Origin: Bog-756 sp963727955
GTDB lineage: Bacteria > Actinomycetota > Acidimicrobiia > Acidimicrobiales > RAAP-2
Direction: 5' to 3'
Assembly (NCBI GenBank): GCA_963727955.1
Contig: CAVSII010000008.1
Location: forward strand, 1-64,000
Length of the DNA: 64,000 bases
In this document: in pieces, positions 50,608-59,248 of the stretch
Layout: the number at the start of each line of letters is the position of its first letter
Position numbering within the stretch: position 1 is the first letter of the stretch
The notes under the pieces: generated by a model
Seen by the model: only the letters and a program-made list of their open reading frames with translations
The model's database searches: none
Told to the model about the DNA's origin: nothing
Translations under genes and position numbers: made by a program

Positions 50608-50685
50608 TGCCCCCGTCGGTCTCTGGTCCGATACAACCAGAGCCCGCGCCCCTTTGAGAGTCGCCGGGCCGTATCCTTTCGGGCC

Positions 50686-51387
50686 ATGGCCAGGCCCTCA
50701 CCCACCGCACGGCAAGAGCGTGGCCCACGGTCCGCCACTCCCGGAGGGACGGCGGCCGAAGTGGCCGGCGGTACGTTGATGTTGGCCGGGGCCGCCCTCG
50801 CCGGCCTGGCCTTCGTGCACCGTCCCTGGCCCAACCGGCTCGACGTGTGGGGATACCGCTTCCTACCAGCCAGCTTCGGTGCCGGGTGGGCCCACGACTT
50901 GGCCACTCTGGGCTCGTTGACCGCGCTGGTCATCGGCGTGATCGCCATCTTTCTGGTGGGCGTCCTGCGGGACTGGGTCCGGGCCGTCGCCTGTGCCGTG
51001 GCCCCGGTGATCGCCGTCCTGATTGTGCAGGACCTGGCCAAGCCCCTCGTCGGGCGTCACCTCGGCATTGCCGGCGGATCCTCCTACCCCTCGGGAACAG
51101 TGGCCGCCGTGGCCGCCTTGGCCACCGCAGCCACCCTGGTCATGCCCCGACTGGTCCGGCCGTTGATGGCGGCCGTGGGCCTGGTGGCCACCATCGGGAC
51201 ATCGGTCGCCGTCATCGTCCTGCGCTGGCACTATCCCACCGACGCCCTGGGTGGTATCGCCGTCGGTATCGGCGCCGTTCTGGTCCTCGACGGTATCCTC
51301 CACGTGCCCTGGGCCATTGCCTCGGCCTTCCGGGGATCCCGCCACGATCGAACGCTGCCCGTGCAGAGCCACCCGAGGTTGGCCTGA
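50686..51387 (+). CDS. PAP2-family membrane phosphatase
   Basis: 233 residues from the ATG at 50686. Six helices enclose the PAP2 site: AKPLVGRHLG for the first motif (the usual RP is RH), then SSYPSGTVAAVAA with PSG, and LRWHYPTDALGG with the His that is the nucleophile. The enzyme should remove a phosphate from a lipid such as phosphatidic acid or undecaprenyl pyrophosphate at the outer face of the membrane. The changed first motif suggests a different substrate or lower activity. It has no partner genes on either side on the same strand. Confidence 0.88.
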   Translation: MARPSPTARQERGPRSATPGGTAAEVAGGTLMLAGAALAGLAFVHRPWPNRLDVWGYRFLPASFGAGWAHDLATLGSLTALVIGVIAIFLVGVLRDWVRAVACAVAPVIAVLIVQDLAKPLVGRHLGIAGGSSYPSGTVAAVAALATAATLVMPRLVRPLMAAVGLVATIGTSVAVIVLRWHYPTDALGGIAVGIGAVLVLDGILHVPWAIASAFRGSRHDRTLPVQSHPRLA

Positions 51388-51453
51388 ACCAGGTTCCTCG
51401 GCCCGTCCCCAACGGAACGCCGTCGAGACCGGATCGACTCGTGGAGGGGCCGC

Positions 51454-52386
51454 TCAGCGGGTGGGTCGAAGTTGGGTCGTGAGGAACGTGACGATGCCGG
51501 CGGCAACCATGGGCAGGGTGGGACTCACCGGTCCATCCCCTCGTTGGACCAGCCCGTGGGCGGCGTTGTGGACGAGGATCAGCTGTGCACGGTCACCGGC
51601 GCTGTGCAGGGCGTCGACCAGCATCTCGGACTGGCTCGGAGGGACCACCTCGTCCCTGACCCCGTGGATGACGAGAAAGGGCGGAGCTCCCGGGTGCACG
51701 TAGGTCACCGGACTGGCCGCCACCAGCGTGGGTGATCGGCGACCGACCGTGTCGCCGAAGGTCTCCTTGACCAGAAGGGGCAGAACTTTGGCGTCGACCA
51801 GGTCCGGCGAGGTGAGATTGGTCGGTCCGTATTCGTCGACGACGGCCGCCACTGCGCTGGACTCGGCCGGATGGTCGCCCTCCACGAACAAGGTCGTGTT
51901 GCCGGTCAGCCCGACCATGCTGGCCAGATGGCCCCCGGCACTGGCCCCCATGACGGCGATCAGCGAGGGGTTGACGTGGAGGGCGCCGGCATTGGCCCGC
52001 ACGTAGCGGATGGCGCATTTGGCGTCGACCAGCTGGGCCGGCCAGCGAAAGGCGGGGGCGAGCCGGTAGCTGATGGAGATGAAGACCCATCCCCGGTTGA
52101 CGAGCTGCTCCTCGACGTCCGCTTCGACCGATCCGGCCGGGAGGGAGGAGTTGCCGCTCACCCACCCCCCACCGTGGATGTACACGACCGTCGGTACACG
52201 GCCACGAACGGCGGCCGGCTGGTAGACCGCCATGGTCTGGCTGACCCCCCCGTTATGGCAGTAGGTCGTGGTGCTGGCGGCAACCGGCTCCGACGGGCCG
52301 CCACAGCCCGCCACCAGGACAGCCACCGCCATCACCACCGCGGCGACCAGGACCAGCCAGCGGTCAGGCCTGGGCGAAGAGATCAC
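51454..52386 (-). CDS. Lipoprotein alpha/beta-hydrolase (BD-FAE/HSL-like esterase)
   Basis: 310 residues from the GTG at 52386, overlapping the LigD polymerase gene by 23 bases. A lipoprotein signal (WLVLVAAVVMAVAVLVAGC) puts Cys at the lipobox. The esterase has the HGGGW oxyanion block, the nucleophile elbow MGASAGGHLASM, an Asp in HGVRDEVVP and a His in HNAAHGLVQ. It should cut acyl or feruloyl-type esters on the cell surface. It is the last gene of the NHEJ run on the minus strand, but has no functional link to repair. Confidence 0.88.
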   Translation of the reverse strand: MISSPRPDRWLVLVAAVVMAVAVLVAGCGGPSEPVAASTTTYCHNGGVSQTMAVYQPAAVRGRVPTVVYIHGGGWVSGNSSLPAGSVEADVEEQLVNRGWVFISISYRLAPAFRWPAQLVDAKCAIRYVRANAGALHVNPSLIAVMGASAGGHLASMVGLTGNTTLFVEGDHPAESSAVAAVVDEYGPTNLTSPDLVDAKVLPLLVKETFGDTVGRRSPTLVAASPVTYVHPGAPPFLVIHGVRDEVVPPSQSEMLVDALHSAGDRAQLILVHNAAHGLVQRGDGPVSPTLPMVAAGIVTFLTTQLRPTR

Positions 52387-53260
52387 CGAGGGACTCGACC
52401 CGCTCGACGACCTCGGTCGCCGTGAAGCGGAGCCGGTCGGGATCGCCGGTGCGGGCGCAGTCGGCAACCTCTTCCCACGTCACCGGAGTCGAGACGGTGG
52501 GCATGGGCCGCGCCCGCAGTGAGTAGGCGGCCACTGTGGTCTTGGCCGAGTGGTTCTGGCTCCAGTCGATGAGCACCTTCCCCCGTCGGAGTTCCTTGCG
52601 CATGTTGGAGACGATCAGGTCCGGATGCTGGCGCTCGAGCTGGGTGGCCACAGAGAGCGCCTGGCGACGCACCGTCTCCCAGGTCCGTCGACCAGACAGG
52701 GGCACGTAGATCTGCAACCCCTTGGACCCACTGGTTTTCGGTAAGCACACTCGTTCGCCGTCGGCCAGAAGGTCGGCGATGTGCCGACCCACGATGCAGC
52801 ATTCCACGATGGACGTGTCGGTACCGGGATCGAGGTCGAAGACCATGTGGTCGGGGGGCGCCGGTAGAACCCGCCGCCGGCCGACATGCCACAGGGGGAC
52901 GTGGAACTCGACGGTACCCAGGTTGGCTGCCCAGATCAGGCCGGGGGTGTCACAGATCACGCCGTACTCGACCTCGCCACCTTCGGTGTTCGACGGCACG
53001 GACACCCGTTTCAGCCAGTCCGGGGCGTGCACAGGAACATGCTTCTCGAAGAAGTGGGGACCGTCGATGCCGTTGGGAAAGCGCTTCATGGTCAGGGGAC
53101 GATCGCGGATGTGGGCCAGCATGACGGGGGCCACGCGCAGGTAGTAGTCGAGCATCTGCCCCTTGGTGAACCCGCTCTCCGGGTAGAAGACCTTCTCCAG
53201 GTTGGAGATGGTGAGTTCGCGCCCGTCGACAACCGTCTTGACTGAGCCGTCAGGACTCAC
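52364..53260 (-). CDS. ligD: LigD polymerase (primase-like) domain protein
   Basis: 298 residues from the GTG at 53260. This is the stand-alone polymerase domain of LigD, an archaeo-eukaryal primase-type enzyme that fills in ends during non-homologous end joining. The active-site motif is MVFDLDPG with the two Asp, and the family start is DGRELTISNLEKVFYPESG, followed by KRFPNGIDGPHFFEKH. It lies in an operon with the ligase part (53250-54707) and Ku (54782-55714), with an 11-base overlap to the ligase. LigD is thus split into two polypeptides. Confidence 0.95.
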   Translation of the reverse strand: MSPDGSVKTVVDGRELTISNLEKVFYPESGFTKGQMLDYYLRVAPVMLAHIRDRPLTMKRFPNGIDGPHFFEKHVPVHAPDWLKRVSVPSNTEGGEVEYGVICDTPGLIWAANLGTVEFHVPLWHVGRRRVLPAPPDHMVFDLDPGTDTSIVECCIVGRHIADLLADGERVCLPKTSGSKGLQIYVPLSGRRTWETVRRQALSVATQLERQHPDLIVSNMRKELRRGKVLIDWSQNHSAKTTVAAYSLRARPMPTVSTPVTWEEVADCARTGDPDRLRFTATEVVERVESLGDLFAQA

Positions 53261-54707
53261 GGCGCACCTCCCCCGCCGACTTGTCGGGCCGGGTTCCCCG
53301 CCACACCGGGTGGCGAAAGAGCCCGTCGGTCGTCCATTCGGTGAAGGTGACCTCCCCCACCGTCACCGGACGCACCCAGGTGGCCGCACCCTCCACCGGG
53401 GCAGGCAGGGCCCCCACAAACGGGCTGGTCTTGCGCACCAGCCGGCCCAGGGTGGCCAGCAGATCACGTCGGGCACCTTCGCTGAACCCGGTTCCGACCT
53501 TGCCGACGTAGTCGAGTCGTCGTCTGTCCCCTTCGGCCGGCAGGCCCACCAGAAGGGCACCGAATGTGGATTGGCGCTCGCCCTTGCCGGCGGTCCAACC
53601 TCCGATGACCACCTCTTGGGTCCTCTGGCTCTTGACCTTGATCCAGTCGCGGCTGCGCACCCCTGGCCGGTAGATGCTGGTCCGTCGCTTGGCCACCACC
53701 CCCTCCATGCCCAGCCCGACAGCCGAGCGCAGTACGTCCGACCCCGGGGTGTCGGTGAAGGAAGGAGTGATGCCCCACTGGGGGCCGGACAGCCCCAATT
53801 GCTCGAGGAGTGTCCGCCGTTGATCGTAGGGAAGGGCCTGTGGGGACCGTCCGTTGAGATAGAGGAGGTCGAAGAGGATCAGGCTGATCGGGTGACGGAG
53901 AGCAGCCTGCCTGACGTCGTTGGCCGAGGCCAGGTTGAGGCGGTGCTGTAGCCGCGAGAACGATGGTCGGCCGTTCTCGTCGAGGACGACGATCTCGCCG
54001 TCGAGAACGACCTGATCGGAGCCCACCGCCTCCGCCACCTCACGCAATTCGGGAAAGGTGGCGGTGATGTCCTGACCTCCCCGGCTCAACGCCCGGGGCC
54101 GACCCCCGTCCACCCACAACAGGACACGGATGCCGTCCCACTTGAATTCGAAGGCCCAGGCGCCGTCGTCCGGGGGAAGCACACCGGCGGTGGCCAGCAT
54201 GGGCGAGAGCTGCCGAGGGAGGGGTTCAAATCCCTCCGGTGGCGGATCCATCCGGTGGATCATCCAGTTCTTACCCTGCGTCGGAAAGAGGACGAACCGA
54301 CCTTCGACGCGCTTCCCGTGGAGAACAACTTTGATCTCACGCGGGCTCCACTTCTCGCACTGGTAAGTCCCGTGATCCCAGATCGAGACCTCACCCCCGC
54401 CGTACTGGTCGGAAGGGATGACTCCGCTGAACGATCCGTAGGCCAGGGGATGGTCTTCCACCTGAACGGCCAGATGGTTCTCGGTCGGGCTGTGAGGGAT
54501 CCCTTTGGGAAGGGCCCAGGAAGCCAGCACCCCGTCATGCTCCAGCCGGAAGTCCCAGTGGAGACTGGAGGCGTGATGCTCCTGGATGACAAATGAGTTA
54601 CCCGACGAAGGCTCGGAAGGCCGGTCGCCGTCGGCCGGTGGGATCGGTTCGGGCGTCCGGTCGCGGTGACGTTTCCGCTGGTACTCCTGCAGGGACGCCT
54701 TCCTCAC
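53250..54707 (-). CDS. ligD: LigD ATP-dependent DNA ligase with N-terminal phosphoesterase domain
   Basis: 485 residues. A 3'-phosphoesterase domain (about 36-155: FVIQEHHASSLHWDFRLEHD, then GSFSGVIPSDQYGGGEVSIW) is followed by the nucleotidyltransferase and OB domains of the ligase. The adenylated Lys is K189 in FEFKWDGIRVLLW. The later motifs are VVLDGEIVVLDENG, MEGVVAKRRTSIYRPG and DWIKVK. The phosphoesterase trims 3' ends and the ligase seals. With the separate polymerase and Ku it forms a full bacterial NHEJ set, in a phosphoesterase-ligase plus polymerase arrangement that differs from the mycobacterial single chain. Confidence 0.95.
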   Translation of the reverse strand: MRKASLQEYQRKRHRDRTPEPIPPADGDRPSEPSSGNSFVIQEHHASSLHWDFRLEHDGVLASWALPKGIPHSPTENHLAVQVEDHPLAYGSFSGVIPSDQYGGGEVSIWDHGTYQCEKWSPREIKVVLHGKRVEGRFVLFPTQGKNWMIHRMDPPPEGFEPLPRQLSPMLATAGVLPPDDGAWAFEFKWDGIRVLLWVDGGRPRALSRGGQDITATFPELREVAEAVGSDQVVLDGEIVVLDENGRPSFSRLQHRLNLASANDVRQAALRHPISLILFDLLYLNGRSPQALPYDQRRTLLEQLGLSGPQWGITPSFTDTPGSDVLRSAVGLGMEGVVAKRRTSIYRPGVRSRDWIKVKSQRTQEVVIGGWTAGKGERQSTFGALLVGLPAEGDRRRLDYVGKVGTGFSEGARRDLLATLGRLVRKTSPFVGALPAPVEGAATWVRPVTVGEVTFTEWTTDGLFRHPVWRGTRPDKSAGEVRRES

Positions 54708-54781
54708 CGGGAACGCCCTTCCCGCCTACCCACAGCTACGTCGTCGGTGCCCACCGGCAGAGCGCCGGATGAGGACCGTCG

Positions 54782-55714
54782 TCACGACGCCTTTCGCCGG
54801 GCCGGGGCCTTGGGCGCCACCTTTTTCTGTCCCCCGGTCTTGACCGCCTTGACCGTCTTCTTCGTCGCTGACGGCCGTGGTGGGGAAGCAGCCTTTTTGG
54901 TGTGCGCCGAACCGGCGCCGTCAGCGCGACGCGACTTGACCGAATCGATGCTGGCGCTCAACACCTCCATGAGATCGACGACCTTGGGCGCCGCCGGGTC
55001 GCTGGCCACCTGGGCCACCACCTCGTTGCCCTGGCGCTTGGCCTCGATAATGGCCTCCACCTTCTGGCGATGGGTGTCGGTGTACTTCGCCGGATCCCAG
55101 TCGCTCTCCATCGACTCCAGAAGCAGCTGGGCCATCGAGATCTCGCGGTCGCTCAGTAAGACCGCCTCGGGCAACTCGGGCAGTTCTTTGGTGGGTGACC
55201 TGATCTCGTCGGCGAAGTAAAGCGTCTCGAGCTTGAGGACCTCGGTGTCCGGCCGAATGGCCACCGGGTACTCCTTGTTCCTCATGACCAAGGTGCCGAT
55301 GGCCACCTTGTTGGCGTTGCTCATCACTTGGCGCAGGAGGCCGTAGGCCTTGCTGGCCGCTTCACCCTCGGGAGCCAGGTAGTAGGTGGCACGGAAGTAG
55401 ATCGGGTCGATTTCCTCGAGGTCCACGAAATCGGTGATCTCGATGAGACGCGACTTCTGCGGCTCGGCAGCGGCCAACTCGTCGTCGCTCAGGATCACGT
55501 ACTCACCGCCGCCCAGATCGAATCCCTTCACGATCTTGCTGGGCTCGACTTCCTGGCCCGTCCGCTCGTTGACCTTGCGGTAGCGAATGCGATCGGACGT
55601 GCCCGCCTCCAACTGGTTGAAATGGATGTTCTTGTCCTGGGTGGCGGGATAGAGACCCACCGGGACATTGACCAGCCCGAAACTGAGGGCGCCCTTCCAA
55701 ATGGTGCGTGCCAT
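54782..55714 (-). CDS. ku: Non-homologous end-joining protein Ku
   Basis: 310 residues from an ATG at 55714 (one at 55720 is possible). The Ku core runs from ARTIWKGALSFGLVNVPVGL, with KNIHFNQLEAG and YYLAPEGEAASKAYGLLRQVM as bridge parts. From about residue 265 there is a basic Ala/Lys/Pro tail (TKKAASPPRPSATKKTVKAV, then PKAPARRKAS), which in mycobacterial Ku helps DNA binding and ligase contact. The dimer threads onto double-strand ends and brings LigD. It leads the NHEJ operon, transcribed minus, 75 bases before the ligase gene. Confidence 0.96.
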   Translation of the reverse strand: MARTIWKGALSFGLVNVPVGLYPATQDKNIHFNQLEAGTSDRIRYRKVNERTGQEVEPSKIVKGFDLGGGEYVILSDDELAAAEPQKSRLIEITDFVDLEEIDPIYFRATYYLAPEGEAASKAYGLLRQVMSNANKVAIGTLVMRNKEYPVAIRPDTEVLKLETLYFADEIRSPTKELPELPEAVLLSDREISMAQLLLESMESDWDPAKYTDTHRQKVEAIIEAKRQGNEVVAQVASDPAAPKVVDLMEVLSASIDSVKSRRADGAGSAHTKKAASPPRPSATKKTVKAVKTGGQKKVAPKAPARRKAS

Positions 55715-55782
55715 CGCCATAGCTTTACCCAGGTCAGGGGTCATCCACCACCCCTGATACACCCATTCGACAAACTGACCCC

Positions 55783-56133
55783 ATGGAGGAGACCGCCGCC
55801 GAGTTCGCAGAGGCCATGCTGCACGGCTTGTCCGAGGTGGCCGAGTCACAGCCAGACCTTGCCCTTGAGCTGGGACTTACCGCCTGGATGCGCCGGGGCG
55901 GAAGGGACATCGCGGAGGCCCAGTCGGCCATGGTGGCTCTTCGTTCCGCCATATTGGAAGTGGCCGAAATGGACCAGCGCAGCGAGCCCTCACCCCTCAC
56001 CGGGGTGTCGGCTCGCACCGATCTCCTCAATTGGGCTGTCTACCTGGCCGATCTGGTCCGGCGGGCGGCCAGGGCCAGCCGCTGCGAAACCAGCTTGATC
56101 GTGGAGCGCAGCGTCCGCCGGGTGGCAGCCTGA
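55783..56133 (+). CDS. Small helical hypothetical protein
   Basis: 116 residues from an ATG at 55783, divergent from ku with 68 bases between. It is almost all helical and Ala/Glu/Arg-rich: FAEAMLHGLSEVAESQPDLA, then GGRDIAEAQSAMVALRSAIL and WAVYLADLVRRAARASR. No domain is recognised. Its place divergent to the NHEJ operon might mean a shared promoter region, but I see no specific sign of function. No signal peptide. Confidence 0.6.
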   Translation: MEETAAEFAEAMLHGLSEVAESQPDLALELGLTAWMRRGGRDIAEAQSAMVALRSAILEVAEMDQRSEPSPLTGVSARTDLLNWAVYLADLVRRAARASRCETSLIVERSVRRVAA

Positions 56134-56950
56134 TCAGCGGTCACGAGCCGGTGCCTCCGTCGCTCTGAAGTTAGTTACCGGCTTCCGTCAGCCGCCGAAA
56201 CCCCGGGCAGTGCTCAAACGGAGGCCAGGTCCTCGCCTTCCTCGATCACCTTCTCCGAGACGTGTTAGCTGGCCTCAGCGTCATCTCCCGCCGGCATCGA
56301 TCGCACTGACCCGGCGGGCCATGGCATGGGCAAGGACCGTGGCAGTGACACCGGTCTGGTCAGTCTCTTTGCTCTTATGCCCGCTTTTCCACGTCGATTA
56401 TGAACAGGCGGGCTCAGCGATCCGTCCTGGTCGAAAACAAGTCGGCGACAGTAATCAGCAAACCGGGAGGAGGCGTCCGTCGGCACAACACCGAGCAACG
56501 TGCGCCAGTGCCGATCCTCGACGGCTTCGCCGATCGGGAGCCCGATTTGGCCGAGGATCCGCGTCAGGGAGTCGTACGCTGCAGGCCGTTCTCCAAAGGC
56601 CCCGGGATCCCGCCAAAAACTGCCTCGGGCCGTGGAAGCAGGAGGCGGATCCCGCTCCCCCGGCCCGAGGCAGTCCAACCTCTACCCACAATGGATGTCG
56701 ACTCAACCGTCATGGGGTCCCGTTGGGACAATTTTGGGCGGCTCAGGTGGACTGCCCTTTGACAAATCCGTTGACGACATTCGGGACGAGTTCACCCGCC
56801 CTGACGGAGTGGCACCGGGGCAGGCGAACCGTGTACCACTCGCCGAGGGGGCCTATAGTTCAAATTCCATCCAACTGGGGCGACGAAGGTCCTCACCACG
56901 AGCCCAGGGAACAGTCCCAGCGGGGGCGAGAGTAAGAGAGCAGGGGTCCC
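56134..56950. other. Long intergenic stretch with an inverted repeat
   Basis: A minus-strand frame (56678-56265) has a plausible middle (SLTRILGQIGLPIGEAVEDR and then HWRTLLGVVPTDASSRFADY) but no ribosome site and no known family, so I treat it as a possible gene remnant. CTGCCTCGGGCCG (56620-56632) and CGGCCCGAGGCAG (56661-56673) form a perfect 13-bp inverted repeat with a 28-base loop. The last part leads into the secreted RCC1 gene at 56951. Confidence 0.4.
56620..56673. repeat. Perfect 13-bp inverted repeat, stem-loop
   Basis: CTGCCTCGGGCCG and CGGCCCGAGGCAG pair fully with a 28-base loop containing GGAGGCGGATCCCGCTCC, itself able to form a small inner stem (GCGGATCCCGC). It could be a protein-binding dyad or an RNA cruciform. 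No gene end is close by. Confidence 0.6.
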
Positions 56951-58021
56951 GTGGGTAGAAAAGTTCATATCGGGGTGAGCGTGGCGGTGGCGATAGCCGC
57001 TCTCGCCTTCCCGGCCTCCGCTGGGGCGGCCTCGAGCACAGTCGACGGGTTCGGCCAGTTCAGCACCGGCGTACCTTCGTCGCTGGTCGCCTCGCCGGCT
57101 GAGGTTACGCTGCCCGGCGCACCAACGGAGGTACAGGCCTCGAACTCGGGCGATTACGCCCTCGTCGACGGTTCGGTCTACGCCTGGGGCTACGGGTCGG
57201 CAGGCGAACTCGGCGACGCTTCCGCGGCCAACTCGATCGACGCGCCGGTCGAGGTCGAGTTCCAACCGAGCGTGACCATCACCGACGTCGGCGACTCCTT
57301 CAACTCGGGATACGCCGTCGACTCGAACGGGAACGCCTACGCCTGGGGCTACGTCAAGGACGACGACCACTGTCTGACCCCGCACTACTCCCCGGTCAAC
57401 GCCAAGAAGCAGACCGTCCCAACAGAGATTGGCGGCCTCCCACCGGTTAGCGCCACCGCCGGCGGCGGGGATCACTCGCTGTGGCTGGCCGAAAACGGGA
57501 TGGTCTGGGCCTGCGGCCTCAACAAGTACGGTGAACTTGGCGACGGGACCTTCACCAACTCGGCCACGCCCGTCGAGGTCACCGGGCTCTCTCACGTGGT
57601 GGCCATCTCCGCTGGGTACTCGCTCTCCGCCGCCCTCACGGCCACCGGTCAGCTCTATACCTGGGGCCAGGGCCGCGACGACGGGGTGGCAGGTAAGACC
57701 AACCAGGATACGCCCCACCTCATCCCCGGCACCTTTTCGTCGGTCTACGTCGGCGGATCCGATCCAGCCAACGGCCATACATTGGCGCTGACGACAGGTG
57801 ATCAGGTCGAGGCGTGGGGCGCCGGATACGCCGCCACGCCCACCACGCTCTCGCTACCGTTCACTCCGACAAGCGTGATGGCCGCCGGCGGTAGCTCCGG
57901 GGCGATCGACTCGGACGGGAACGTCTGGAGGTGGAATGACGGCAAGGTTTCGAAGGCCGCCATCATCAACACCGGGAAGACGTTGCTCTCCGGAACCGCT
58001 GACGCCATCATGGACTCGTGA
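56951..58021 (+). CDS. Secreted RCC1-repeat beta-propeller protein
   Basis: 356 residues from a GTG at 56951 with GCAGGGGTCCC upstream. A signal peptide (VAVAIAALAFPASAGAASS) is followed by RCC1-type repeats: YAWGYGSAGELGDASAANSI, YAWGYVKDDDHC, WACGLNKYGELGDGTFTN, YTWGQGRDDG and VEAWGAGYA. Six blades can be counted, one fewer than the seven of classical RCC1, so the propeller may be closed with a degenerate blade. Exported RCC1 proteins in actinobacteria are surface binding proteins of unknown ligand. It has no operon partner. Confidence 0.88.
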   Translation: MGRKVHIGVSVAVAIAALAFPASAGAASSTVDGFGQFSTGVPSSLVASPAEVTLPGAPTEVQASNSGDYALVDGSVYAWGYGSAGELGDASAANSIDAPVEVEFQPSVTITDVGDSFNSGYAVDSNGNAYAWGYVKDDDHCLTPHYSPVNAKKQTVPTEIGGLPPVSATAGGGDHSLWLAENGMVWACGLNKYGELGDGTFTNSATPVEVTGLSHVVAISAGYSLSAALTATGQLYTWGQGRDDGVAGKTNQDTPHLIPGTFSSVYVGGSDPANGHTLALTTGDQVEAWGAGYAATPTTLSLPFTPTSVMAAGGSSGAIDSDGNVWRWNDGKVSKAAIINTGKTLLSGTADAIMDS

Positions 58022-58359
58022 TCGTTCCGAGCTGATGAACCGCCTGGGGCACAAGTCAGTACGGCGGCGACGCGCCACCACCACAGCGCGCTCGAGCACG
58101 ATGGCGCCCTCGATGCCGCAGGAAAGCTATCGGAGCTGCCGGGTCACCGAAGCGAAGATCACGGCCATCAGATGATACTTGGCAGGGATTTGCACGCCGA
58201 CAATGGCCGGCGTCATGACTGGTCGAGCGAACTGCCTGGTCAAAGATCGGGTGTCGGAGCGGAGGTACATGCCCGCGTGGTCTCAACTGTGCCGAATCGA
58301 CCGACCATCCGGAACTCGGCTTGACGGTTTCAGGCGCTGTCTGATCGAAAGGAACCGCC
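58022..58359. other. Intergenic region, nothing recognised
   Basis: The frames on both strands are short and have no ribosome site. I see no hairpin or repeat of note. The right end holds the ribosome site for the ATG at 58360 (GAAAGGAACC). Confidence 0.5.
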
Positions 58360-58830
58360 ATGACACCCGCTGGTGACTCGAATGACATCGCATCCCTTCC
58401 CCAGGCTGACCAGGACGCCATCGGTGCGACCCTGATCTCGCTCGTCACCGGTTTCCGGGAGCGGGATGCCGAGAAACTGGTCGGCATCTACACCTCCGAC
58501 GCCGATTGGGTGAATGCCTTCGGAACGGTCAAGAGGGGCGGCGACGAGATCGTGGAATATCTGCGTGGCCTCTTTTCGAACGACAACTTCAACGCGGGGA
58601 CCGTGAAGGCTCCGCCGCAGACCGCTTTCCGAGTGCTCACGCCCGACGTGGTTCTGGTATCGGCGCATTTGCAGGTCGAGGGACAGAAGCTGGTGGGAGG
58701 TGGTGAGATCGAGGTGCGGGACAACCACTCCCTCCGGGTTCTACAGCGCCAATCCGACGGGTCGTGGTTGATCGTCTCCGAGATGTACAACGACGCCAAT
58801 CGAGAACAAACGTATGAACGGCCTTCCTGA
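58360..58830 (+). CDS. SnoaL/NTF2-like protein
   Basis: 156 residues from the ATG at 58360 after GAAAGGAACC. It has the cone-shaped NTF2-like pattern: helix IGATLISLVTGFRERDAEKL, strand GIYTSDADWVNAFG, a pocket, then HLQVEGQKLVGG, HSLRVLQRQSDGSWLIVSEM at the end. Close annotation would be the SgcJ/EcaC group of small polyketide-type or stress proteins. No catalytic residue can be named. It stands alone. Confidence 0.85.
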   Translation: MTPAGDSNDIASLPQADQDAIGATLISLVTGFRERDAEKLVGIYTSDADWVNAFGTVKRGGDEIVEYLRGLFSNDNFNAGTVKAPPQTAFRVLTPDVVLVSAHLQVEGQKLVGGGEIEVRDNHSLRVLQRQSDGSWLIVSEMYNDANREQTYERPS

Positions 58831-58991
58831 GGGCTCGCTGACCCAGCAAGCTGGAAGGTGGTTGTGAGCCGCAGTTCAGGCACCGGGTCCGGCCACCGGA
58901 AACCAGGACCTCTGGCCACGGGCACGCGGAGGATCCTCCGCTCGACGGAAATCCGGCTACCTTGCCAATCAACGTACGGGGTGGATCACCG

Positions 58992-59157
58992 CAGGAATTA
59001 TTCCCGCCAAGGTCATGAAGATGACACGGCAAGTGACAGGAAGCCGACAGACATGGCTGACTTTCGGGCGCACAATGACCACGTAGTCAGTCGACCAAAT
59101 GATCTGGCGGATCCTGCGACATCCCCCCAGTGCGGCGGCTGGGGGGTTGTTCGCGCT
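58992..59157 (+). repeat. Dispersed repeat R1, copy C
   Basis: Opens with the palindrome GC(A)GGAAT-T-ATTCC(C)GC, then reads AAGTGACAGGAAGCCGACAG, GGGCGCACAATG, GATCTGGCGGA and a hairpin. Alignment with copy B (13874-14042) holds over the full length with matching spacing, though 45 kb away. Its position past a minus-strand gene for an exported protein is the same in both. Confidence 0.65.
59116..59154 (-). terminator. Stem-loop at the end of repeat R1 copy C
   Basis: GCGACATCCCCCCAG pairs with CTGGGGGGTTGTTCGC around a TGCGGCGG loop. It lies about 95 bases past the stop of the lipoprotein gene at 59249, as the copy-B hairpin lies past the esterase gene. Confidence 0.55.
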
Positions 59158-59248
59158 CCACTCGGGAATTGGGTAGCTGAGCCCCGCCAGTGCCCCCTAT
59201 AGCTGTAGCAGGTCGTCGGTGGTTGCTGATGACGATGGATCAGCGCGA

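Larger units (their letters stand above)
50161..50685. other. Intergenic region with a broken gene end and a strong terminator
   Basis: Holds a C-terminal fragment of an exported protein (50216-50530) and the hairpin at 50557-50607. No intact gene is seen. The PAP2 gene starts at 50686. Confidence 0.5.
58831..59248. other. Intergenic region with repeat R1 copy C
   Basis: Contains the R1 repeat (58992-59157) with its hairpin. No gene is seen. The stretch lies between a plus gene and a convergent minus gene, so its hairpin can end both transcripts. Confidence 0.5.

Noticed and set aside
53250..55714. A new repair or defence system
   Set aside because: The genes match the known Ku-LigD end-joining set; only the split of LigD is of note.
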